From contig NC_086354.1 of NCBI RefSeq assembly GCF_036324505.1, positions 938,339-1,002,338 of the forward strand: DNA of 64,000 nucleotides, written 5' to 3'. Shown piece after piece: positions 42,891 to 52,988 of this stretch (position 1 is its first letter; every line of letters starts with the position of its first letter). This DNA is from Eleginops maclovinus. Taxonomy: Eukaryota > Chordata > Actinopteri > Perciformes > Eleginopidae. The notes beneath the pieces were generated by a model that was given only the letters and a program-made list of their open reading frames with translations, ran no database searches and was not told the DNA's origin. The translations under genes and the position numbers were made by a program.

Positions 42891-43332
42891 TACAAATGCA
42901 ATTTAAACTTGGCATTTCATTTCAAATAGTTTCCACATCTGTTGTTAAGACTAGAGCTTTTAATGAGACACTTGAGCTTGTTTTACACTTCTTGTTAGAT
43001 GCTAACTACATTTAATTGTCTTAGTACTTTGTTCAATGACAATAAGGTTGAATCTAATCTAGTGTTGTAAAGTAGATTTACTAAAGAACTGTACTGTATT
43101 ACTACTTGAGTATTTCATTTTTTTTGCTACTGTGTACTCCACTCCAAGTCAGAGGTAAATCGTGTACTTGTACTCCACTACATTTATTTAATCCCTTTAG
43201 TTACAGATTTGGATCAAAGATGTGAAATACACTGCCAGGCCAAAAAAAAGGTCACCAGCCTGTGGGGGCAGTGCTATGATCTGGGATTGCTGCAGTTGTT
43301 CTGGTCTAGGTTCAGCAACGTGCCCAAAGAAT

Positions 43333-46300
43333 CATAGCCGTGGGAAGTAGGGGTGCTGGGGGTGCTGCATCACCCCCTGCTGGAGGTCTGGTCCCGACAG
43401 TTGGAATATCGTAGCAGCCCCGCCAGTTGACAAAAAAAAACTAACGATAAAATACATAAACTATTAAATGCATAAAATGTCTAAAATTTAAAATTATGTT
43501 GTGTAATATGGTTTAATACAGTTTCTTAATTATTACAAAAATAATCTTCAAAACGTTTTCGATAGCGCTGTGCATTCTGGTTATATCAGATGTCATATGA
43601 AGTAGCCACGGGATTGTTTAAGCTAAAATGGCAGCCTGAACGTTAAAATGGCACAGAAACGAATTTCAGATTTTTTCAGTGGATTACCAATACCAGTGTC
43701 TAAAACCAGTAGGTCTACACCACCAGAGTGTCTCCAGATTGGAGAAACGGAAACAAATCCAGCTAGCAGCAGCAGTTCATCCTCCGTTTCAGAAGATGCA
43801 GAGATCACTGACACAAATGATGACGGTAATAACGGCCCTCCAAAGCCCGCCACGTCTCTGCACAATGCTGCTGCCACTGACAGTGGATGTGTACCCACTG
43901 AGCCTTTCCAACCGTTGAACTTTAATTTTCCTGGTCGACGTTGTGGGAATGAAACGTACAGTCGTACATTTTCACCATCCTGGTTTAACAGGTGGAAGTG
44001 GCTACATTATGTTCCAGAGATAGATCGTGTCTTGTGTTTTGCTTGCCTGAGAGCCAAAGAAAAAAGACTGATCAATGCTGATAGTGTTCGTGCAGACAAC
44101 CCATTTCTGTCGGGTGGTTTCGGAAACTGGCGTAAGGCTACCTCAAAATTCAACGAACATGAAAAATCTAAACTGCACACAGACTCCATTCAGAGACTTG
44201 CTGCACTGGAAGGCACACCGATTAACGCTCTCTTATCTGATGCGGTTTGCAAACAACAGGCGACTGCTCGTCATGTTTTGGAACTACTGTTCAGAAGTAT
44301 TCGTTTTTTGGGCAGCAAAGGTATTCCGTTCAGGGGAGACACTACACGTGATGGTATACTGTTTGGATACATGCTGGAGCGAACATATGATCTTCCGAAG
44401 GAAAGAGAGTGGATTATGAGACGAGACAATTGGATGTCAAACACCATACAGAACGAGATCATTCAACAGTTCGCGCATGCAATTCAGAGGAACATTGTCG
44501 CCAATTCTTCCGAATCCATGTTTTATGGACTAGTTGCTGATGGCACTACTGACATTAGCACCACAGAACAGTTCTCATGTTGTTTGCAGTTTCTTGACAG
44601 CAGCCTGGAGGCGCATTGCTTGTTTTTGGGTTTTTATAATGCTCCTGACTCTACCGGACAAACTTTATTTTCTTGCATCAAGGATGTGTTTTTGAGACTG
44701 AACATTCCGATTGAAAGACTTATTGCTTATTGTTTTGATGGCGCTAGTAATATGTCCGGCTGTTTCTCAGGAGTCCAGGCCCGTCTGAAAGAACTGTGCC
44801 CTCTGTCCATGTACGTTCACTGCAACAACCACGCACTTGATTTAGTTCTCCAAGAAGTCGCCTGCGAAGTTGGCCTAGTGGCCGATACATTAAACTTTGT
44901 GCGGGGTGTTGCTGGTGTGATACGAGAGTCGTCAAAGCGTAAACAGCTTTATGAATCGCTTTTCAGTAGTTGCGACGAGGTTGCAGTTAACATCCTAGGC
45001 CTGTGCCCAACCAGGTGGTGTGTGCGGGCCACAGCCATCAGGCGCATATGTTCATCTTACAACACTCTGCTGGCCACACTAACGTTGTTGAAAGATGACA
45101 AAACCACAAGAGGTGACAGCAGAGCAAAGATTGTCGGGCTGTGGAAGCAAGCCCGTAAAGGCAGAACTCTCTTCGGCCTGCTCTGTTGCCAGGCACTGTT
45201 TGAACCGTGTGAGGCTGTGGCACGGAAGCTGCAGAGCTCCACAATGAGTGCGCTTGGCACACTTGAGTGCGCAAATGTACTGAAAAACAGCATTGCGGCC
45301 CTTCGAGACGACCCAAATGTTGTGCAGATGTTTCAGAAGGTGGAAGAACATTCCTCAAGAATGGATCTCAAAATGCCAGAAACGAGAGAGAGCAGAACCC
45401 CGGCACGATTTAGGCAAACTGCAGAGCCAGAAGCACTCACTCGCAGCGCACCAACAGCCTCTTGGAAACGGGAATTCTATGAGGCTGTCGATCTAGTTTC
45501 AGGGGAGCTTCAAAGAAGGTTCGACCAAGAGACTTTGACGCTAGCGGGGAAAAGAGAGAGGGCAGTTATAGCAGCAGCACAGGGAGAAACAGTGGACTTG
45601 GACAGCCTTCAGCTTCCTATGGAGCTGGACAACTGCCGCCTTGATCTCCAGCTTAAAATGCTGAACACTGTCACCAAGGAGTCTCGGTGCACCACAGTTA
45701 AAGATGTAGCAGCACGTCTTTGTAATCTCCATCCACAGACGAGAGCTCTCTTTTCTGAGGTTGAGAAAGTCATCCAGTTATGTCTGGCTCTGCCAATATC
45801 AGTGGCCTCATCGGAACGATCGTTCTCCACTTTGAGAAGGTTAAAGACTTGGTTAAGGTCCACAATGACACAGAAGAGGCTGACGCATCTTTCATTGATG
45901 AATGTCCACAAAGACATTATGGACGATGTGGACATGAATGCGCTCATGAGAGATTTTATTTCCATGACGCCTGAGCGTCAGTCCGTGTTTGGAGTAGTAC
46001 TGTGAAAGGCCCAACGGTAAGCGCTTGATTTGATCAGCTCAGCTGCCGCCGAGCAGTGTACTGTAAATAGTTCGACGCTGACTTTTTTGTTTTTCATGTC
46101 AGTTGAGATTGTTGAGATATAATAACTGTTCTCAGTTGTGTGCGATTCTAAGGTACAGCCTATAAAAGGTTGAACTAAATGCTTGTTCAGTAGTAGTTGA
46201 TGCCGTAGTAGCTCTGACCGTGAGACTGATGTGTCAGAGCACACCGAATAAATACGCCAAGTACGGCTAAAGATAATTCACTCTCCGTGTATGCTTTTCC

Positions 46301-46663
46301 TCCGAATGCAACGTTATCTGTGCAACAGTAGTGCACCACAGCTCAACAGATACTAATAGACATATTGTGCATTCTTCCCTGCCCCTGAGAACACTGCAGG
46401 TTTCTGTTGATGCTTGTTTGGTTTAATGTTTTTTCGGAAGTCGCTCATTTACAATACCGTCTTTAAAGCTGTAAACATTTTTTTATTGAAATAAGTAGCC
46501 TTTTGTTTTAGTGTTCACATCACAGTAGCCTATCTGGTTTACAATGAAATACATCGTGTGGTGTTTAAATATTGCGCACACGTATGCCTGTCTTTTATTT
46601 AGCCTATCGGAACACCTCTCAGTCTTCAGCACCCCCAACCCAAATCATCTTCCCACGGCTATG
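43333..46663 (+). mobile_element. Intact-looking TTF/ZMYM1-type hAT element
   Basis: The ends are CATAGCCGTGGGAAG and its exact complement CTTCCCACGGCTATG. The octamer CAAAGAAT flanks both sides (43325-43332 and 46664-46671). The 3,331-bp element carries one uninterrupted transposase frame in an unspliced form. It has the best-preserved ends and gene of any DNA element in the window. Confidence 0.96.
43648..46005 (+). CDS. hAT transposase, TTF/ZMYM1-like, 785 residues, uninterrupted
   Basis: The ATG at 43648 is the first in frame and gives MAQKRISDFFSG, whose residues 3-10 fit the PCNA-binding box QxxIxxFF. A serine/acidic linker follows. Residues about 105-185 form a TTF zinc finger (SRTFSPSWFNRWKWLHY, CFAC, FGNWRKATSKFNEHEKSKLH). 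The RNase-H-like core shows VADGTTD (D298) and CFDGASNMSG (D364), then HCNNHALDLVLQ and CPTRWCVRA. The hATC motif is near residue 720 (SSERSFSTLRRLKTWLRS). Length is normal for ZMYM1-like transposases. It should cut and paste elements with the CATAGCCGTGGGAAG ends. No missing catalytic residue was seen. A domesticated or simply young copy are the two readings; perfect element ends favour young. Confidence 0.92.
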   Translation: MAQKRISDFFSGLPIPVSKTSRSTPPECLQIGETETNPASSSSSSSVSEDAEITDTNDDGNNGPPKPATSLHNAAATDSGCVPTEPFQPLNFNFPGRRCGNETYSRTFSPSWFNRWKWLHYVPEIDRVLCFACLRAKEKRLINADSVRADNPFLSGGFGNWRKATSKFNEHEKSKLHTDSIQRLAALEGTPINALLSDAVCKQQATARHVLELLFRSIRFLGSKGIPFRGDTTRDGILFGYMLERTYDLPKEREWIMRRDNWMSNTIQNEIIQQFAHAIQRNIVANSSESMFYGLVADGTTDISTTEQFSCCLQFLDSSLEAHCLFLGFYNAPDSTGQTLFSCIKDVFLRLNIPIERLIAYCFDGASNMSGCFSGVQARLKELCPLSMYVHCNNHALDLVLQEVACEVGLVADTLNFVRGVAGVIRESSKRKQLYESLFSSCDEVAVNILGLCPTRWCVRATAIRRICSSYNTLLATLTLLKDDKTTRGDSRAKIVGLWKQARKGRTLFGLLCCQALFEPCEAVARKLQSSTMSALGTLECANVLKNSIAALRDDPNVVQMFQKVEEHSSRMDLKMPETRESRTPARFRQTAEPEALTRSAPTASWKREFYEAVDLVSGELQRRFDQETLTLAGKRERAVIAAAQGETVDLDSLQLPMELDNCRLDLQLKMLNTVTKESRCTTVKDVAARLCNLHPQTRALFSEVEKVIQLCLALPISVASSERSFSTLRRLKTWLRSTMTQKRLTHLSLMNVHKDIMDDVDMNALMRDFISMTPERQSVFGVVL

Positions 46664-47459
46664 CAAAGAATGAGGTCAGCTGACTACCTGAATATACTGA
46701 ATGACCAGGTTATTCCATCAATGGATTTTTTCTTCCCTGATGGAACGGGCATGTTCCAAGATGACAATGCCAGGATCCATCGGGCTCAGATTGTGAAAGA
46801 GTGGTTCAGGGAGCATGAGACATCATTTTCACACATGGATTGGTCCCCACGGAGTCTAGACCTGAACCTGATTGAGAATCTTTGGGATGTGCTGGAGAAG
46901 ACTTTGCGCAGTGGTCTGAATCTCCCGTCATCAATACAAGATGAAAAAAAATGAATGCAAGACAGAAATAAATGTTGTGACATTGCAGAAGCTTGTGGAA
47001 ACGAGGCCACAGAGAATGCGTGCCGTAATCAAAGCTAAAGGCGGTCCAACGGATATTAGAGTGTGGGACCTTTTTTTTGGCCAGGCAGAGTATAATCAGC
47101 CCTTAAATCAGACTTTAGTTCACCTGGAGTAAATCCAGCAGCTACCCTGCAGTATACAAAGCCATTCAAACTAGCTGCACCTTTACCAGCTCTGAGAACA
47201 CTTTAATGATCAATAATTATAAAACATATCAGAGATATTATTCTGAAATGGACCAATCAAACAATGACTACTTTTACTGTCGCTACTTTAAGTACATTTT
47301 GATGAGAGTACTTTCTACTTTCACTGGAGGAACATTTTGAATGCAGGACTTTTACTTTTACTTAAGTACAAGACCTGAGTATGTCTCCAACCTCTGGTAA
47401 AGTTCTGCAGTTAGAGAGTTCTGGAACGAACCAGCAGAGTCAATAGATTGATTAACAAG

Positions 47460-47825
47460 GGTGGCTCTGTCAATTTTGAAGCTGTGGGGGAGAAGGGACT
47501 CTGAACAAACTGTTATCAATCATGAATAACCCCCTAACCCTCTCTACCTGCAGCTGGACAGACTGCGCAGCTCTTTCTCCAACAGACTGGTCCAGCTCCG
47601 CTGTCACACAGTTATAGCAAAACATTCCTGCCTTCTGCAATAAGACTGTAGAACATTTTAATTATCCAGAATATTTTATAGGATATAATATTTGTCATTG
47701 TATTTTCCTTTTTAAATGTTTATTCTCGTTTTCACTTTTTAAGTATTTGTATTTTAATGTCAGAAGACACTGCTGCTTCTGTAACGAAATCATTTCCCAA
47801 ATTGCGATCAATAAAGCATATATCA
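47460..47825 (+). other. LINE 3'-end relic
   Basis: A short coding-like stretch (CAGCTGGACAGACTGCGCAG...) leads into an AT-rich tail ending AATTGCGATCAATAAAGCAT near 47803-47820. This resembles the 3' end of a CR1/L2-type LINE. No domain can be assigned. Confidence 0.35.
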
Positions 47826-47888
47826 ATCAGTGGTGGCTGGCCCATAGAGGGTGATAGGGCGCCACCCTCCCTAAACCACACACAAAAA

Positions 47889-47895
47889 CATTATT

Positions 47896-47949
<54 letters not shown>
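47889..47949. repeat. (AAT)n microsatellite
   Basis: About 60 bp of AAT/TAA repeats immediately before the second copy of the non-coding repeat. A similar AT-rich triplet run follows the third copy near 62890-62935. Confidence 0.9.
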
Positions 47950-47950
47950 T

Positions 47951-48647
47951 AAAGCTGCGAGCAGCGATGAGCGGGTGTTCGACGCTCCGCGCAGGTCCGC
48001 TGTTGTCCGTATGTCGACCCAACACAAAGGTGTCTCAAGGACTCGCCGTTAGCAAACGTGGGAAGTTTCAGGCCGATCAGAGAATGTACATGGGAGTTAC
48101 AGCTGTAACATAAACACGATGAGTTATCTGTCACCATGGTAACCGCTTATGATGACAACCCATAATAGGCCTAGGTGACTTGAGGACGGCATCGTTATCA
48201 AACATATGAAGTCTGGGGCCGTTTGGAGAATGTTTACTGGAGTTATGAGAAAACAGTGTTTCATGGCGAGCATTGTCTTGCCATGGCAACGGCATACGAT
48301 GACACCCCGTGTTAGTCCTAGGTGTCTTTAGGTCTGCATCGTTATCAAACATATGAAGTTTGGGGCCGTTTGGAGAATGTTCACTGGAGTTATGAGAAAA
48401 TTGTGTTTTATGGTGAGGGATGCGCTGCCATGGAAACGCCACATTTTGAAACCTCAGATTTTACGTAGAGTTGTTGAGGCATGAACCGATGATTTACATG
48501 TGAAGTTTGGTGGCGATCGTACCAAGTACATTGTAGTAACGGCGACATCGTGTTTTATGGCCAGCCACATTTTTAAACCTCAGATTTTAGGTGGAGCTGT
48601 TGAGGTATTGTTAGAAAGCCCACACATTGACATTATAAGTAGATCAG
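47951..48647. repeat. Non-coding dispersed repeat, copy 2 (left part)
   Basis: It starts AAAGCTGCGAGCAGCGATGA and contains the ~140-bp unit two to three times (CCATGGCAACGGCATACGAT, TTTCATGGCGAGCATTG). It runs up to the start of the plus-strand Gypsy LTR at 48648 and is not resumed with certainty on the other side. Confidence 0.7.
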
Positions 48648-48956
48648 TGTGGCAGCCGGGTGTGGTTAGAGCGCCGGCTGCTGGGGTGAGGGGAGTGGCT
48701 CGGCCGGAGACCAGACAGCTGATCGGAATCAGGTAATCAGTCAGTTAACATAAAGCATGTTGGTAACCTGGTTCTGGTCTGTCTTGCAGTAGGCTGGGTC
48801 CTGGGCAGCCGACACACCCCGTCCTGGCCTTGCCGTCCTGGAAGTGCCGGGGAGCTGTCTGTTGTGTGCACGTTTCGTACGAAATAAACGGTATTATTTT
48901 TGCCCAACCCCGAACCCTTCCGTCTCTTGCCTTCAACCTGAGCGATCCTGGTCACA
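48648..48956 (+). repeat. 5' LTR, 309 bp
   Basis: Starts TGTGGCAGCCGGGTG and ends GATCCTGGTCACA. AATAAA at 48892-48897 is the likely polyadenylation signal. The left flank is GATCAG. Confidence 0.9.
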
Positions 48957-48957
48957 G

Positions 48958-48975
48958 TGGCGCCTGAACAGGGAC
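48958..48975 (+). promoter_or_regulatory. Primer-binding site, tRNA-Lys type
   Basis: TGGCGCCTGAACAGGGAC lies one base after the LTR. It matches the 18-nt complement of the 3' end of tRNA-Lys(UUU), as known from lentiviruses, with one difference. The sister copy has a further decayed version. Confidence 0.8.
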
Positions 48976-48988
48976 CTGAACCCCTCAG

Positions 48989-51900
48989 ATGACGGAAGGA
49001 GAAAGCCCGCTGGGCCAGGCCCTCCATCATCTCGCCCTCATGCAGGAGAGCACCACGGCCCTGCAACGTCAGCAGAGCGAGGCCTCTCCTCGAAATCGCC
49101 TCCAGCCAGCGGGAGGACCGTGCTCTCCTGCGGGAGCTGCTGCAGCGTCCGGCCACCCGGGAGGCCGAGCCGGTGACCAACCCCGCCCGGCCGCCGCAGA
49201 TTGCCCTCCAGAAGATGTCAGCCGACGATAACCCAGAGGCTTATCTGGACATATTTGAGGGCACTGCGGCGGCGTGCGGGTGACCGGAGGAGGAGTGGGC
49301 TGTGCTGCGTCTTCCCCTGCTGGCCGGGGGAGCGCAGCTAGCCGCCCACAGCCTGCCAGCGTCCGATCGACATGAGTACAAGCAGCTACGGAGGGCCATC
49401 CTGGACCGGCTCGGCAGCACGCCAGAGGGACACCGCCGCCGGTTCAGGGCCCTTCCCTTCCAGGACGCTGGCCGCCCCTTCTCCTACGCGAAGCAGCTCC
49501 TCGATGCGGCGAGGCGCTGGCTTCAGCCGGGGATGCGCTCTGCCGAGGACGTCATGGAGCAGGTGGCACTGGAGCAGTTTGTCGCCGGGCTGCCATCGTC
49601 AACGGCGAATTGGGTCCAGTGTCACCGCCCTGCCAGCCTGGAGGCAGCCGTCGTCCTCGCGGAGGACCACCTTTCGCTTCCCCGGCGGAGCATGAAGGAG
49701 GAGCCCCGACAACCTGTCGTCCCCGCGGGCCGACCCGTTCCAGCCCCAAGGAGGAGGTTCCCGACAGCAGCCGCTGCACCGCGTTCCCCTCAACCCACGA
49801 CCCGGCCCCTTCCCACCCAAGCCCTACCTCATCTCTCTCTCTCTCTCTCTCTCTCCCCAGGATCCAGCCTCCGCCTCTGGTCGTCCGGCACCACGGGGGG
49901 CTCCTCAGGCGCCAGGGCAAGAGTGCTGGCGGTGCGGGCAGCCCGGCCACTTCCGGCGGGAGTGTCCCATGATGGAGGTCGGACAATTGGTCTGGGTTGC
50001 GGGACCGCCAGTTGCCTCCCCCGGTTTAGAAGGGACGTACCGTATACCTGTATGTATACAGGGGGGTACCCACCAGGCTCTGATGGACACGGGCTGTAAT
50101 CAGACGATGATCCATCAGCGCTTGGTTCGGCCGGGGGCATTGGTTGAAGCATCGTGGGTGAAGGTGAGGTGTGTGCATGGGGATATTCACCAGTACCCGG
50201 AGGTGACTCTGGAAATATCTTTTAGGGGTAAAAAGCATAGAGTCAGGGCTGGAGTTAGTACTCGCCTCACGCACCCTCTGATCTTGGGAACAAATTGGCC
50301 GGGGTTTGCTAAGCTAGCGGGGGCTATGGGGGTGCGTTCATGGGAGTCAGGAAATGTGAGTTGTGTGCTGTGTTTAGTGGCGAATCGGAAGCGGCTGACG
50401 GCGACGAAGGGGGAACAGACACGGAGGGGGCCGGGGAGGTCCCTCTACCACCGGAGGGTGCCGGGGAGGCCCCTCTGCCCCCGCCAGTGTTCCCGGTTGA
50501 GGATTTCCCCCTCGAACAGTCTAGGGACGGGACCCTTCAGCACGCTTTCGATCAGGTGGTGAGTATTGATGGCTCCCAGCTACACCCAAACACAGCACTC
50601 ACACACCCACACTGTGTTGTTATTAGGGACAGGCTGTATCGTGTGAGCCGTGACACACAGACAGGAGAGATCAATACCCAGTTGTTGGTACCACAAAGTC
50701 GTCGGGAAATGATTTTCCAGGCGGCTCATCACAACCCCATGTCAGGTCACCTAGGGTACGATAAGACACTACACCGGATCATGGCCCGATTTTATTGGCC
50801 GGGCATTCGCGCGGATGTGAAGCGGTGGTGTGCATCCTGCAGCGAATGTCAGCTGGTTAATCCGCCGGCCACCCCAAAAGCGCCTCTGCGCCCACTCCCA
50901 TTAATTGAGGTGCCTTTTGAGAGAGTTGGTATGGACCTCATCGGGCCATTAGACCGGAGTGCACGGGGATATCGCTTTGTACTCGTCCTAGTGGATTATG
51001 CAACACGATAGCCCGAGGCAGTGCCGTTGCGCAATATCTCTGCAAAGAGCGTTGCACAGGCACTGTTTCATATAATCTCCCGAGTCGGGATCCCGAAAGA
51101 GATCCTGACTGACCAGGGCACGTCATTTATGTCACGCACACTACGCGAGCTGTATGAACTGTTGGGCGTCCGCTCGATCCGGACTAGTGTTTACCATCCA
51201 CAGACCGATGGCCTGGTGGAGCGGTTTAACAAAACGCTAAAGAACATGGTTCGTAAGTTCGTTCACGAGGATAGCCGCAATTGGGATAAATGGCTAGACC
51301 CTCTGTTGTTTGCATTGCGGGAGGTGCCTCAGTCCTCCACGGGATTTTCTCCCTTTGAACTGCTGTTTGGCAGGAAGCCACGGGGTGTTTTGGACCTATT
51401 TAAAGAAAACTGGGAGGAGGGTCCGAGCACAAGTAAAAACGAAATTCAGTACGTTATGGACCTGCGAGCAAAACTCCATTCACTGGGGCAGTTATCACGG
51501 GAGAATTTGCTGCAGGCTCAGGAACGTCAGCAGCGCCTGCACAACAGAGGGTCGAAACTGAGACAATTTTCACCGGGAGATAAAGTACTTGTATTACTCC
51601 CGACTTCTAGCTCCAAATTACTCGCCAAGTGGCAAGGGCCCTTCGTGGTCATACGACGAGTGGGGGACGTGGATTATGAGCTGGTGCGTTCTGACAGGGG
51701 GGGAGCAACACAGATCTACCACGTAAACCTCCTTAAAACATGGAGGGAAGTGGCGTCTGCTTCTCTGGCCACCACGGTGATAGAGAGAGATGAGTTGGGA
51801 CCGGAGGTCATTATTAACACCGAATTAGCCCCGACGGCTCATGGACCGAGTGCTGCGTCCCCACTCTGCATATGCTGCTGCTTACTTGGATGATGTCATC

Positions 51901-52734
51901 ATCCACAGTGAGACATGGGAGCAGCATATGCAGCAGGTGGGGGCAGTGCTCGAGTCCCTGAGGCAGGCGGGGCTCACGGCCAACCCAAAGAAGTGTGCGG
52001 TTGGGCGGAGGGAGGTACGGTATCTGGGGTACCACTTGGGCGGCGGGCAGGTGCAGCCACAGATAGAGAAAACTGCCGCCATTTCTGCCTGTCCGGTGCC
52101 CAAGACGAAAAAAGAGGTCAGGAGGTTCGTGGGGGTGGCCGGTTACTACAGGCGGTTCATCCCCGCCTTTTCGGGGCTGACCAGCCCTCTGACCGACCTG
52201 ACCCGAAAGGGTGCTTCAGATCCGGTCCAGTGGACGGAGCAATGTCAGCTGGCGTTTGAGAGGGTTAAGAAAGCCCTCTGTGGAAAGCCGCTTCTGTTCA
52301 CCCCTAACTTCTCTCTACCTTTTGTTTTGCAGACCGACGCCTCGAACAGTGGGGTGGGGGCCGTTTTGTCCCAGGAGGTAGAGGGGGTCGACCGCCCCGT
52401 ACTGTACATTAGCCGTAAGCTGGCTCAGAGGGAGGTGAACTACAGTACGGTGGAAAAGGAGTGTCTCGCCATACGGTGGGCGGTCGGCGCCCTGCGTTAC
52501 TACCTCCTGGGGCGCCCTTTCACCCTCTATTCGGACCATGCCCCGCTCCAGTGGCTCCACCACATGAAGGATGCCAACGCCCGGATCACTCGTTGGTATC
52601 TGGCGTTACAGCCGTTTAACTTCAAGGTGATCCACAGGCCGGGTAACCGGATGGTCGTGGCTGATTTCCTCTCCCGCTCGGCGGAGGGGGGGGGGGGGGG
52701 GAGTCAGCTTTCGGCCGGCGGGATCCCGGCCTGA
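48989..52734 (+). pseudogene. Gypsy gag-pol, broken (gag-PR-IN-RT-RH order)
   Basis: The ATG at 48989 starts MTEGESPLGQAL. The frame is lost by an extra base near 49082, a TGA at 49281-49283, a length change in a CT run (49830-49857) and an insertion near 50350. Recognisable parts are the gag zinc knuckle region (about 49920-49970), protease MDTGCNQTMIH (50083), integrase HHCC (HHNPMSGHLGYDKTLHRIMA) and core (MDLIGPLD, TDQGTSF, HPQTDGLVERFNKTL), with a TAG at 51009-51011. A GPY/F-type module (KWQGPFVVIRRVGDVDYEL) follows. RT is entered only at MDRVLRPHSAYAAAYLDDVI (51841) because of the deletion, and RNase H (TDASNSGVGAVLSQ, YSTVEKECLAIRW) ends at 52734. No envelope-like frame follows. Confidence 0.92.
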
Positions 52735-52751
52735 GTCGGGCGGTGGGGGTA

Positions 52752-52988
52752 TGTGGCAGCCGGCTGCTGGGGTGAGGGGAGTGGCTCAGCCGGAGACCAG
52801 ACAGCTGATCGGAATCAGGTAATCAGTCAGTTAAAATAAAGCCTGTTGGTAACCTGGTTCTGGTCTGTCTTGCAGTAGGCTGGGTCCTGGGAAGACGACA
52901 CACCCCGTCCTGGCCTTGCCGTCCTGGAAGTGCCGGGGAGCTGTCTTTTGTGTGCACGTTTCGTACGAAATAAACGGTATTATTATTT
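52752..52988 (+). repeat. 3' LTR, truncated
   Basis: Same start as the 5' LTR but without the GTGTGGTTAGAGCGCC block. The match stops near 52988, about 20 bp after AATAAA, and the last ~60 bp of the LTR are absent. Confidence 0.85.

Larger units (their letters stand above)
43230..47090 (+). mobile_element. Tc1-derived element split by a hAT
   Basis: The left end CACTGCCAGGCCAAAAAAAA and the right end TTTTTTTTGGCCAGGCAGAG are inverted repeats, with TA at 43228-43229 and 47091-47092. The left part jumps from the terminal repeat into mid-transposase. The right part encodes [20 protein letters not shown] and [19 protein letters not shown] (second D and the E). N-terminal and first-D regions are missing. 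It was therefore already an internally deleted ~530-bp derivative when the hAT entered. Confidence 0.88.
43060..47396. mobile_element. Fish MITE split by a Tc1 derivative
   Basis: The left part (43060-43227) has AGTGTTGTAAAGTAGATTTA and TACTCCACTACATTTATTTA. The right part (47093-47396) has ATTATTCTGAAATGGACCAA, TTTTGAATGCAGGACTTTTA and ends TCCAACCTCTG. Together they form the inverted-repeat MITE very common in teleosts (TACTTTxAGTACA-type arms). The two halves are separated by exactly one TA-flanked insertion. Confidence 0.7.
48648..52988 (+). mobile_element. Gypsy (Gmr1-type) LTR retrotransposon, plus-strand decayed copy
   Basis: The 5' LTR spans 48648-48956 (TGTGGCAGCC...GGTCACA) and is followed by the primer-binding site. 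The coding order is gag, protease, integrase, then RT and RNase H. The 3' LTR starts at 52752, lacks about 20 bp near its start and stops near 52988 shortly after its AATAAA. A deletion of about 540 bp removes the first half of RT. It is the same family as 54357-59306, in opposite orientation. Confidence 0.93.

Noticed and set aside
43648..46005. Host gene zmym1 rather than a transposon
   Set aside because: The frame is flanked by perfect terminal inverted repeats and an 8-bp duplication and interrupts another transposon, so it is the element's own transposase.
49829..50152. Open frames antisense to the Gypsy gag region (proline/glycine rich)
   Set aside because: GC-rich shadow frames of gag-pol; the same frames occur antisense to the sister copy and have no homology.
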